Shown here: one piece after another, positions 23,536-33,738 of the stretch | Position numbering within the stretch: position 1 is the first letter of the stretch | How the letters are laid out: every line of letters starts with the position of its first letter | From: Membranipora membranacea | Taxonomy: Eukaryota; Bryozoa; Gymnolaemata; Cheilostomatida; Membraniporidae | Assembly: GCA_914767715.1 (NCBI GenBank) | Contig: OU612069.1 | Span: forward strand, 28,395,387 to 28,455,386 | Reading direction: 5' to 3' | DNA: 60,000 nucleotides | Notes under the pieces: model-generated | Database searches by the model: none | Told to the model about the DNA's origin: nothing | The model's input: only the letters and a program-made list of their open reading frames with translations | Position numbers and translations under genes: made by a program

Positions 23536-24591
23536 AGTTCAACTCCCTGTAACAGCCAAACCCAGAACAGCTAGTTAAGTTGGATATTGGATAGTGTAAT
23601 TATTCTACTTTGACCTGACCAGTACAATTATTTTATTGATAACATGTTTTGATCTGATGCAACAAACATTGTGGTTGTATTCATTTCTAGTAGGGGTCGC
23701 ATTTAATACAAACACATTGCGCAGTGACACCCCAATACATTTACATCATCATTATATTATGAAATAATTTTTTGAAATAAATATATTTGCTATTGCAATA
23801 GTTAGAATGGAACACAACATTCCACTTACGAGATTGTTAACTCATCACCTGCCTCATAGTTTTTGTAGGTTAGTAACCCTGCAATGTTAACTCTCCCTAT
23901 ATTCAATCTCCTCTCAACTAATCCACCACCCTATTAACGGAAGTAATGTCTTGGTTGAAGCTAGTAAGAGGGTTATTTATAAATGAGATATAAGATGAAC
24001 TGTAGTTTGCTCTGCTTTAGTGGAGGTTACGATAGAGTTAATCTTCTCAGTCATAAGTTAGCAATGAAAATGGGAATAATCCAGGACTGGAGCACAATAA
24101 CACGTAGGTATACCACAAGCCCAAGTCAAGCCAGGCTATGTTTCCCAGTTGAGTCGGAAAACTTGACACAACATAATACTGAAGACAGCCACTGCGGAAG
24201 TTCCTTCATTTTCTAAATTTTTCATTAATATGAGGAAGTGTGTCAATATTTTCCGAGGTCAGGTGTCAACTGGTAAAAATTAACTGTTTTTTGTGGCCAT
24301 GGCTGACTCAGAGTACCAAGATTGTTTGATCATCTCTTTGCTAATGTCCAAGCTTGTAATAGTCGTAAAGCCAGCAAGCTTACAGTCTTGTTACTTCTAT
24401 ACATTTAAAATATGAAAGAAATCAGGTTTGGCAGTTACAGGTTTCACGTCATGGTCTAAGGTACAAATCTTACACCAGTAGACCAGTGAATTGAAAATGG
24501 ACAAAATTGTATTGCTTTACATTATTTTTTTATTAGTTACGATTAATCTGTGTATTTGAATGCTGAGGGTGAATTACAAAGTCACAGTGAG
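23536..24591. other. Intergenic 3' region of unit A RING gene
   Basis: Collinear with 42,361-43,295 of unit C. An AATAAA about 240 bp after the stop (near 23,776) is a polyadenylation-signal candidate for the RING gene. No further coding sequence was recognised. Confidence 0.5.
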
Positions 24592-24986
24592 TCAATTTGA
24601 TGTTGTTTCTATTACTATTATAGGGTTACTTGTCCTTCTCTCCACTTCAGGTATTGGGTGCATCTGTAAACCCTCATCAATCATTACATCATTCTCTACA
24701 CCCTCATTGATGTGTGAATGATATTGTACTGGTGGTGTAACGCCAGGTTCTATGTCTAGGGTAAAGTTTTCAGGTAGAGGTGAATATGCTGAGTTTCCCA
24801 TGATTGTTTGAGAGTTATCTTTCCTTTTATATGGGCTCATCTGCGTACATTTATCCACAGTTGGAGGTTTATTTTTTCGCCTTGCCACCAGCATATAGGT
24901 TTCTCCATCTTCTTCGAACACTTCAAAAAATAGATATTCATCAGTCAGGAGTCGAGTCATATTTCTTGAGCAGGAGGGAGACCAAA
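24592..24986 (-). pseudogene. Duplicated last exon of SLC6 long tail (unit A)
   Basis: Copy of the minus-strand exon at 43,296-43,684. The frame is open (MTRLLTDEYLFFEVFEEDGE to VIETTSN) with a few substitutions, and the exon edge upstream of Met is preserved. Its upstream partners are missing or truncated in this unit, so it is a stranded exon copy made by the tandem duplication. Confidence 0.7.
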
Positions 24987-25494
24987 CTCTTTAGAGTATA
25001 GATGATTATTTATGCAATATATTATCAAAATGAAGCTTCATACACAACTCATAAACAAAACCAAGGAGGGTTTCATTTAGTAATTGCACCTGAATGTACA
25101 TGAACCTGTGGGCACTCTTATGCTGAGAAGCTGAAGCTGAGAATTATGTTATTTAGTCACATGATATGCTGATTACAATAATTTTCTGTCACTATGTCTC
25201 AATGGATTGACTTGAGCAAATCTCTGACCTCTGCGAAACCTGGAACTCCCTGCCGGTTCGCACTGAGCTCCAAGATTCAGCTTGTGCATGTTATGGCAAC
25301 CTCGAGCAGATCTAAAGATACAGGTATGATTCCCGATGGCAACAGATTTTTACTGAATTACCAGCTTGATTGGAAACAGACGCAGTTCACTCCAGCCAAC
25401 CAAGAGGTGACAACTCTATTCAAGCTCAAATTATGGAAATACAGTGAATGTCTTAGGTCAAGGCCTGTTATATGAGCCAATCATCATCACTTAC

Positions 25495-25756
25495 TTATAG
25501 GACCTCCTGATCCTCCATCCAATCTCTGAGCTAACATATCAGCAGAAGACGGAGCTATCTCCTTCAGCTGAGCTTTACTGCTCTGTTTGCTGAATGGAGA
25601 TTTTTTATTATTGTTAGCCGAGTCGGTAGCCATCTTTACCAGGACATTGTTACCAACGGTAGCGCTGAATATTGAGTCAAGCCCTCCTATATATTTACCA
25701 CCTTTCACTGCAACAACAAAAATAAGGGAGATTCGGCATTGAATATAGGCTCTCCT
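25495..25756 (-). pseudogene. Duplicated SLC6 long-tail middle exon (unit A), truncated
   Basis: Matches the exon at 44,193-44,519 (VKGGKYIGGLDSIF, SANNNKKSPFSKQSSKAQLK, LDGGSGGPI) and keeps the GTAAGT donor. It has one A fewer in the A-run near 25,725 than the intact exon, shifting the frame. At 25,756 it is cut by the deletion that fuses it to the unit-B TPR gene. Confidence 0.7.
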
Positions 25757-26363
25757 GTTCTTCACAAAGAAGGCTCTAGATAACACCATACTGGTACTAA
25801 ATATCGCCCATGTGATGCGATCATTCGGATTCTATGATGAGGCTTTTCTCCATTATCAGAATGCTCTTCGTGTAGAGCTCGAATTACACGGTGAGAATCA
25901 CATAAATGTGGTTTACTCATATGGTGGTATAGCTAGTGTGTACAGATTTAAAGGTGACATGCATAAAGCTCTAGAAAATTATCATAAATCACTTGTGATC
26001 AAAGTCGGATTGCTAGGTGATAACCATCCTAATGTGGCTTCCACCTACAATAACATGGCTGATGCCTACATCAAAAAAGGTGAAATTGATACAGCTTTGG
26101 ACTATTACCAGAAATCACCTGAAGTGTACAGCAGAAAGGGTGACAATAATAAATGCCTGGAATATTACCACAAAGCCCTCAAAAACGAACTGGGCAACTT
26201 AGGTGAGAATCATCCTAATTTAGCTATCTCCTACAATAACATGGCCATTGTGTACAAACGGATAGGTGAATATGATAAGGCTCTGGATTACTATACCAAA
26301 TCGCTGACCATCACAGAGATCGTGTTGGGCGAGAAACATCTCTCAGTTGCAATATCACGATAA
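25757..26363 (+). pseudogene. Unit B TPR gene lacking its TIR half
   Basis: Starts abruptly in the linker before the TPRs (FFTKKAPDK region of unit C) where a deletion of about 1.4 kb removed exon 1, the TIR domain and the SLC6 tail copy. The ORF from 25,812 encodes about four 42-residue TPRs (DEAFLHYQNALRVELELHGE, then ALENYHKSLVIKV, then EYYHKALKNELGNLG). It carries the same 22-residue deletion after DYYQKS as unit A. It ends early at TAA (26,361-26,363), where unit C has CAA, losing the last residues. No start codon context or promoter is visible. Confidence 0.85.
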
Positions 26364-26635
26364 AATAGTATACGGCTAAAATAACAGATGAGAGATGGAT
26401 GATAGAGCTCCTACATTCTTGAATACCACACACCGCACACGCACACCAACAGCAGATGAATGTTCCTTACTATTTGGTTCCTAGAGTTATACAAATACGT
26501 TTTTATCCACCATTGCACACAGATTGAGAAGCGTGTCTTGTGCAGCCCCCACTAGCACTACTATCTCATTTAAATTAATGGTGCTGTGTAAAAAAATGTT
26601 AAACTGTAATGTATTTTTCATTTTTATATTGTTTG

Positions 26636-26641
26636 AATAAA
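26636..26641 (+). other. Polyadenylation signal, unit B TPR gene
   Basis: AATAAA about 270 bp after the stop, conserved at the same place in unit C (35,419). Confidence 0.5.
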
Positions 26642-26845
26642 GGAAAATGAAATCTTTCTTACTTTATCTATAAATCACACTTTCAATTTTAGATTAATTT
26701 CTTAGTATATCTCAGGAATCATAAAGGCTGCCGTGTGGCATTGGTCTATTTTGTCATTAAGCTGTTCTGTATTGTTGTTATTAATAAAATGAGATTTGAT
26801 AACCTGAGCTTCATTATTTTGGCTCTCTAATACTCTAATTGATTG

Positions 26846-27010
26846 ACTTATACCAATGGTTTATCTCACCGAGATCAAGATTGTAAGATAGCTCCAATTG
26901 AAAAATGTTGTGGCTTTAGGCAACAAAAGCAGTATCATCGGCATTGACAGTAGAGAAAAGAGGTAATTTCAAAATATCATTGATGAATATAGAAAACAAT
27001 GTTTGGGCAA
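26846..27010 (-). pseudogene. LINE remnant in unit B, shortened
   Basis: Minus-strand copy of the reverse-transcriptase palm region found in units A and C, including the sequence encoding the ADD box. About 730 bp of the element present in unit C (35,625-36,357) is deleted here. Confidence 0.6.
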
Positions 27011-27019
27011 TATTAGAAA

Positions 27020-28008
27020 ACAAAGCAATGATTATTTAGAGAAATGACATTGGGATAGCCTTTTCATGTCACGTCTATTTTTCTTTTTCGGAATTGTGTA
27101 AAGAGTGCATCGCATAAGCTGTATGGTGATCTGGCTAACGCTATGGCTCTAAGTAAAATAAAATCTGGTAAACAGCGGTTAAAAATTTGTATGATAACAG
27201 AATATTCTAAATAAACACTGCATGTACTGTGTATTGTTGACCGGGTGCTAGCCCTGCAAATAATGAATGAAAAACTAGATTAGGAATAACAGCAATAAAA
27301 ACTCAAGTAGAGAAAGTGTTCTCATCAAAGGATAGACGTGATAGATGTATAAATGTGAGAAAGCGTCTCCTGTATGAGGGATGTTGTGTCACTTGCGCTG
27401 AAATGACAACTCAACAAAAAATAAGAGCCTATCACCTTTTTATAGGTCTGAGGTCGAATTCCGGATGAATTCGGATGTCTCTTGTTACACTGACTCACGA
27501 TGGTCCATTTGGCTTGGCCTGATATGAACAGAATATTGTGAACAATTAGCCAAGTAAGAAATGTTGCCAGGTTGTTGATATTGAAAATTTCTACTTTTAC
27601 GTGACTATTTAAAGGGTATTTATATGTAAATTTTCAGTCGAATTGTTTCAAGATAAGGAAACAACCATGTACTTGCTTATAAAATTTCAAATGTTTAGTT
27701 TCCAGAGCATCTATATGTTTGTGATTTAAAGCTCAGTTACCTTTGGAATTCCCAATCGTATGCTTAGCAATTGTCAGAATTCCCATTCAATGGAAAAACC
27801 CTGAAAGGGGACTCCCCTTTCTTATCAAAACAAGCTTCATTAGCAACCATTGTGCGCTATAGTTAGAGTGACAATATGAATACAAGCATTGATTGATTAG
27901 CTTATCATACGAGTTATAAACTTACTAGCCGTCGCTTGTAACGCATCACAAGGTGAAGTACAGGGTAAGAGTTAAGCTTCTAACAAGTAAATCTATTTAG
28001 GAGCAGAA
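27020..28008. other. Intergenic region between LINE remnant and unit B RING gene
   Basis: Collinear with parts of 36,540-38,143 of unit C but with a large internal deletion after about 27,458. Contains a short conserved reading frame (RKRLLYEGCCVTCAEM) also seen in units A and C; its origin is unknown. Confidence 0.45.
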
Positions 28009-31000
28009 ATGGCAGCCTCAGCATCCAGTAAGAGTAAGCAGAGAGCAGCTGGTGTGATTTCCTGTGGTAACTGCCTAGAAGTGGAAGGTTACCTAATCAA
28101 TCCTGTCAAACTTCAGTGTGGACATGTCTTCTGTGAGACGTGTCTAATAGATCATCATAAGAATCTACAGATCCTTACCTGCTTCACATGCAAGTAAGTA
28201 CATCTGCTGCATCTCTAATCATATAATAAGTACATTTACTGATTATTACAAAAGTACAACAACTCGGCTACCCTGCTTCCGACATATGAGGACTGAAGGG
28301 GTGGTAACATGAAAGTTGGGTAGACAATTCGGGTTTACATATCACTTGAAATAATGCATCAACAGGTTGAGAGTGTCAGCATTGAAGCACCATCAATGAA
28401 GTAGAAAGTAGTACTTATCAATCAGCCATTTATTTTTACAGCCATCAAAAGCACAAGAATTACTTGGCAATCACTAGACTTTCAAATCGTTCTAGATAAT
28501 TGAGTGATCTTCCCAAAGCCTTGTGTATGTTAGCATTTGACTATGTAATAATTGAATATCTCTACATTGAGATAGAATTGTGGCTAAACAAGACTGTGTA
28601 TGAAAACAATGTTGAATACTAATGTTGAGCTTGAGTGACAATATTTCCGTTTTGCTTTCAGGGAGGAAACGAGTGTCAGCATAGATGAGTTACCATCAGC
28701 TATGGGTGAGAAGGCGGCTTTCTGTGACTCGTGTGATATGAAAGGTGTATCGAGGATGTCAGCCATAACTTACTGCTCTCCTTGTGCTATGAAGTTCTGT
28801 GCCAGGCACGAGCAGGTACATGATAGTCTAGCTACTTTTTTCAATGTTATCAGTTACACCCATGAGTAATTGCGTGATCACCGACAAAGTTAAAGGTTGA
28901 AGATACACGATCACGTGGTTGCTTTCACTAGCCCCTTATCTATTGCTTGAATGCTTCTAATAACCTCAATAATAAGTGATTGCCTGCATGATAATTTGTA
29001 CAGGCTATCCACTGTGCCAGTGTTCACTTATGACCTTGAAAGATGAAGTGATTAGATTCTGCTAAAGTAGTTTTAGCAGAATCTAATCACTGCTAAAGTA
29101 GTTTTAGCCTCAAATAGACAAGTGCCGCCACAAAGGTTAAGTGGTTTAGCTTTTTGTGTATTGTATTCTCTTCCATGTTTATTTCAGGCCCATGCTGACT
29201 GTTTCCCTAGTCATGAGATGACACCAATAGCCGGCTACGAAGAATCAGCCGGAGGTGATCAGAAGAGATTTTGTTTGACACACACTGATCAGCCTCTAAA
29301 TGTAGGATGTAAACGATGTTGGGCAATATGCTGCTTGAGATGTTTGACCTCTCTCGATCCTTGCACCAATGGTGAGCTCACGCTTCTGCCTTCAGAACCA
29401 AAAATCGGATGATCCAGAGATTAAACTAGGATTAATTTGCACGAATTTCTGTAGTTTGACTTTTTATCTATGATTGACAATGTATAGAGCATGAGGTGAT
29501 GGTGCGCTGAGTGCCGCAACAACTCAGCGCTGAAATTGTCAGCTGCCTGTGACAAATTAGTGAAGAAATTCAGTTGTGGGATGGTCTTTTCAGGACCATA
29601 CCTCTAAGTCCAGCGTAATTGCTTGCAGTTTGCTGTGTGCTACTAAAACTATGTATTATATAGATGAAAAATTAAAGACATATCATATCTCTGATCTGAC
29701 CTATTGCATATCTGATCGGGTTTGTTGTTGTATTGGAGGTCAAAAATCTGAAATTCAACATCAACAAATGCAGGATAACAGTTCAGATTGTATCTTAGAC
29801 ATTATATTCAGACTACCAAAATGTTTGATCCCATGCAATTTTTATATGACTCTGTTTTGCAGTGTCTGGTGACCATAATCTGATTGCTGTGGAGGATCTA
29901 GCTGATTTGGCCAAGTTTAAACTAGAGCCTTATAAGAAACAAGCTGATGAGAAGTTCGAAGAGTTGTCAGCTCTTGTTAAAGATGTAACTATTCAGATCA
30001 GCCAATGGGATGTTGATACAGAGGCTAATGTTAGGATTATACATCAGACTAGAGATGAGCAGGTAATATACTTACATGTGTACTCCTCACTCCGAAGTAT
30101 AGGTTGTCTATGTTATTAACCCCTGATTTTTCCAATAACCATGAATCATTTATGTTCTTGTGTATACTAGTAGTATACAGAGATCAGCCAAGGGATTTTG
30201 ATTATGTCTGAGATATGTTCAGACAACTGAAATGGCGGCTGTCAAAGCTTTGATTCTGTGATTTTCAAAAAGATAGAGTTTTATCATACATTAAATAAAA
30301 GGAATAAAACTATGTTATTCTCTTATACCTCAATCAGATAGAAGCTATCAGAGAGAAGTATGCAGATATCGAGAAAGAATATGTGACTTCAAGAATGGAG
30401 ACTAAACAGAAGATGACAGACTTTATAGAGACTGATGCTGACCTTAAGTTAACTGAATTCAATAATCAGTTGAAAAAGCTCAGAGAACTGATCTCAAAGA
30501 GACATCCGGTGGGGAAATAATACTTCCTACATTGAGGTGGCCTAGTCATGTATTTTGGAATGGGATAACTCTGAATCATTTCATTACCCCCTTTGATGAG
30601 ATCGGGTCAATGGATAAAAAGTTTGACCGCTTCTCTGAGCAATTGGGCCTAACCAGAACCGTCGTATTTGTTTGTTTACATTTTAATTGCACCATGCTTA
30701 CATTTTCATATACAATTTATTCCCGGTTGGGTTGTCATTTCAGTTTACATTTCAAGAAAGCAGTGACTTAGGCCTTCTGACCAGTCAAACCAACACGCTT
30801 CCTTCATATTCTGTAGGTGGATTTGGTGACAGAGAAAGAAGAAATACAGGCAGAGGTTCAAAAACTTGTGAAGTCTGATGTTCCACTTTTGATGGTGAAA
30901 GATCAAGTCAGAGTGTCTAAATCAGGTAATTAGCTTGCCTAAATATCCAAGTTGCTGTGTGACACATTCCGAAATTCAGTCATCGAGTTTTGGTGATGAC

Positions 31001-31566
31001 TTGATATCCCGATCTAGGCTTCTGAGACAATGAGATCAGCCCTATTTAACCCTCTCCTAAAATAACGCACTCTGGTATCAAGGGTATATATACATTGGTA
31101 AATTACTAGTGTCTTATGGCAACTGACCTATCCTAGTTGAGTGATGATCAGGCACAAATGAGGGTGTATATATCTCTGCTAGTACTGAATATGATATACT
31201 AAAGGCTTGGTTTTTTTTCGATTAGATTCAAACTATCGAATAGCTGAGATAGTGCTTGACAAAGATGATCCGATATGTCTTGGAACCATACCCACTCACA
31301 CTGCACTTAACCTAGAGCATACATACAGACCGTGGTTCGACCAATCAGCCGGTGAAGTAGAATCATTCATCACTGGAATAGGCGGACATGGGGGTGGATA
31401 CGGACAGTGTTCCGACCAATCACAGGGTGGCTATGGGAATGGATACTTAGGCCAACAAGGAGGGTATGACCAGAGTGGCGGATACACTCAGCTGGGCTAC
31501 GTCCAGCAGTGTTATGGACAAAGTGCTGATCAGTCCAGCTATGGAGAGGAGTATAAGAGTGTATAA
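28009..31566 (+). CDS. Chimeric RING/B-box/coiled-coil protein with Gln/Gly/Tyr-rich prion-like tail (unit B)
   Basis: Seven exons, all with GT-AG edges and compatible phases: 28,009-28,193; 28,662-28,815; 29,188-29,371; 29,863-30,062; 30,338-30,508; 30,817-30,925; 31,226-31,566. They give a predicted 447-aa protein with no internal stop. Domains: C3HC4 RING (residues 19-61), B-box1 (AFCDSCDMKG), B-box2 (RFCLTHTDQPL, CKRCWAICCLRC), then about 160 residues of coiled coil. Exon 7 begins like the propeller exon of unit C (RIAEIVLDKDDPICLGTIPT) but after GIGGH switches to a low-complexity tail (GGYGQCSDQSQGGYGNGYLG, GGYDQSGGYTQLGYVQQCYG). The tail ends SYGEEYKSV. The propeller and exon 8 are absent. 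By family knowledge it would be a TRIM-like E3 ligase scaffold whose ligand-binding propeller is replaced by a phase-separation-prone tail. Expression is untested. Confidence 0.75.
29048..29091. repeat. Perfect 20-bp inverted repeat in intron 2 of unit B RING gene
   Basis: AGTGATTAGATTCTGCTAAA is mirrored after a 4-bp loop, followed by a second partial copy (CTGCTAAAGTAGTTTTAGC). Absent from the corresponding introns of units A and C. Confidence 0.75.
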
Positions 31567-31730
31567 CGTGTATAACGCTTGAGCTGGTGATTACACTCAG
31601 CAACAACAGGGTGGAAACTGGAACAGTGGAAGTTACCAACAGTAGTTTGGTCATAAAACTCGCTCGTAGCCTTCACTGTCTGTCTAATACAGTCTAAGTG
31701 CAAAGTATAAAATCATCCTTTTTCTACTTA
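31391..31730 (+). other. Foreign insert encoding FET/hnRNP-like low-complexity tail plus 3' UTR-like sequence
   Basis: Units A and C share sequence with unit B up to GGCGGACATG (31,390) and again from about 31,731 (TTTTGCAAATATGA). Between them unit B has about 340 bp of unrelated DNA in place of roughly 1.75 kb of propeller, exon 8 and 3' sequence. The insert encodes repeats of G-Y-G/D-Q type. After the present stop at 31,566 another Gln/Gly-rich stretch follows (GDYTQQQQGGNWNSGSYQQ then stop), suggesting the insert is the end of an RNA-binding-protein gene with its 3' UTR. A related short tract (TTCGACCAATCAGCCGG, near 31,334) lies a little upstream, so two conversion or insertion tracts are likely. 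Confidence 0.75.
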
Positions 31731-31921
31731 TGTTTTGCAAATATGAAATAAATCAGGTTAGGCAATTACAGGTTTTACAGCAAGGATGGTTCAAGGTACA
31801 AATCTAACAGCTGTAAATAGAAAATGGACAATACTGTATTGTTTGACATTATTTTATTATCAGTCATGATTAATGTATAATATATCGAATGCTGAGGGTG
31901 AATTTTCAAAGCTACAGTGAG

Positions 31922-32316
31922 TCAATTTGATGTCGTTTCTATTACTATTATAGGGTTACTTGTCCTTCTCTCCACTTCAGGTATGGGGTGCATCTGTAAA
32001 CCCTCATCAAGCATAACGTCATCCTCAACACCTTCATTGATGTGTGAATGATATTGTACTGGTGGTTTAACGCCAGGTTCTATGTCTAGGGTAAAGTTTT
32101 CAGGTAGAGGTGAATATGCTGAGTTTTCCATGATTATTTGAGAGTTATCTTTCCTTTTATATGGGCTCGTCTGCGTACATTTATCCACAGTTGGAGGTTT
32201 ATTTTTTCGCCTTGGCACCAGCATATAGGTTTCTCCATCTTCTTCGAACACTTCAAAAAATAGATAGTCATCAGTCAGGAGTCGAGTCATATTTCTTGAG
32301 CAGGAGGGAGACCATA
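31922..32316 (-). pseudogene. Duplicated last exon of SLC6 long tail (unit B)
   Basis: Open copy of the exon at 43,296-43,684, including FFEVFEEDGETYMLVPRRKN and the C-terminus VIETTSN. It has two extra codons (PL within SPLPEN) relative to the copy attached to the full SLC6 gene. The same AATAAA lies downstream on the minus strand. Confidence 0.7.
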
Positions 32317-32824
32317 CTCTTTAGAGTATAGATGATTATTTATGCAATATATTATCAAAATGAAGCTTCATACACAACTCATAAAAGAAAGCCCAAGAGG
32401 CTTTCACTTAGTAGTTGCACCTGAATGTACATGAACCTGTGGGCACTCTTATGCTGAGGAGCTGAAGCTGAGAATTATGTTATTCAGTCACATGATATGC
32501 TGATTACAATAACTTTCCGTCACTATGTTTCAATGGATTGACTTGAGTAAATCTCCGACCTCTGCGAAACCTTGAACTCCCTGCCGGTTCGCAATGAGCT
32601 CGAAGATTCAGCTTGTGCATGTTATGGCAACCCCGAGCAGATCTAGAGATACAGGTATGATTCCCGATGGCAACAGATTTTACTGAATTACCAGCTTGAT
32701 TGGAAACAGATGCAGTTCACTACAGCCAACCAAGAGGTGACAACTCAGGTCGGGCTCAAATTATGGAAATACAATGAATGTCTTAGGTCAAGGCCTGTTA
32801 TATGAGCCAATCATCATCACTTAC

Positions 32825-33150
32825 TTATAGGACCTCCTGATCCTCCATCCAATCTCTGAGCTAACATATCAGCAGAAGACGGAGCTATCTCCTTCAGCTG
32901 AGCTTTACTGCTCTGTTTGCTGAATGGAGATTTTTTATTATTGTTAGCCGAGTCGGTAGCCATCTTTACCAGGACATTGTTACCAACGGTAGCGCTGAAT
33001 ATTGAGTCAAGCCCTCCTATATATTTACCACCTTTCACTGCAACAACAAAAATAAGGGAGATTCAGCATTGAATATAGGCTCTCCTGTTTATATCTTGTG
33101 ACAGGCCTTTGTACAGTAATTTACTTCAGACACAACCATCCGGACATCAT
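32825..33150 (-). pseudogene. Duplicated SLC6 long-tail middle exon (unit B), frameshifted
   Basis: Full-length copy of 44,193-44,519 but 1 nt shorter in the A-run near 33,047 and with an in-frame stop from TAC to AAC context near 33,092. Both splice edges are retained. It is not translatable as the long tail. Confidence 0.7.
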
Positions 33151-33389
33151 CTGACGCACAAGGGTGAATATTAAAGAACTAATTAGCTTCCTACCTTCCT
33201 AGGTTCCTACACATTACCAGCAGGCCTAACAAGAAAATTGAAACAAAAGTACTTTACATCCAAATCCCATCCCACCAGACATGTATTGAACACTTTCTAC
33301 ACTTCTAATACCTCACAACAACAACTGCACTATCAAAGACTGAGATTTTAACAGAAGATACAGAGAATGATAACTCAGCTGAATGCTGA

Positions 33390-33499
33390 TTACCGGAGAT
33401 TACCTGGAGATCTAGATTTATCATAAGCTCTCCTTGTACTTGTTTGTGTCACCTCTGTAGACTGAGAGTTAATTAAGTCTAGCCTGTGTACCTCTAAAG
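33390..33499 (-). pseudogene. Truncated copy of SLC6 C-terminal exon at the duplication junction
   Basis: Encodes [17 protein letters not shown] in frame, as in the SLC6 exon at 44,758-44,910. It is cut after ACCTCTAAAG, where the SLC6 exon is joined to TIR-TPR intron-1 sequence (CCCACACCCACC, also found at 14,950). This is the fusion point of the tandem duplication. Confidence 0.85.
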
Positions 33500-33738
33500 C
33501 CCACACCCACCAGTGACTCAAACTGAAGAGGATCAATCTCCTTTAGCTCAAACACAGCAGAGCTCAGCATCAGCAGGTTAGACTCAACATATCTCTGATT
33601 AAATAATGTCATATTGGTTGATAATACGCACAAGTATATGAATGTGGTTTCTTGTAAGAACGTTGACAATATTCTTGGAACAGTATTAATATTTCATTGT
33701 TTGGCAATATAAGCATTGTTTCTTTTAGTTAATTGCAG

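Noticed and set aside
25194-25475. 93-codon plus-strand ORF between duplicated SLC6 tail exons
   Set aside because: The copies in units B and C have frame-breaking stops and indels in the same stretch, so it behaves as intron sequence.
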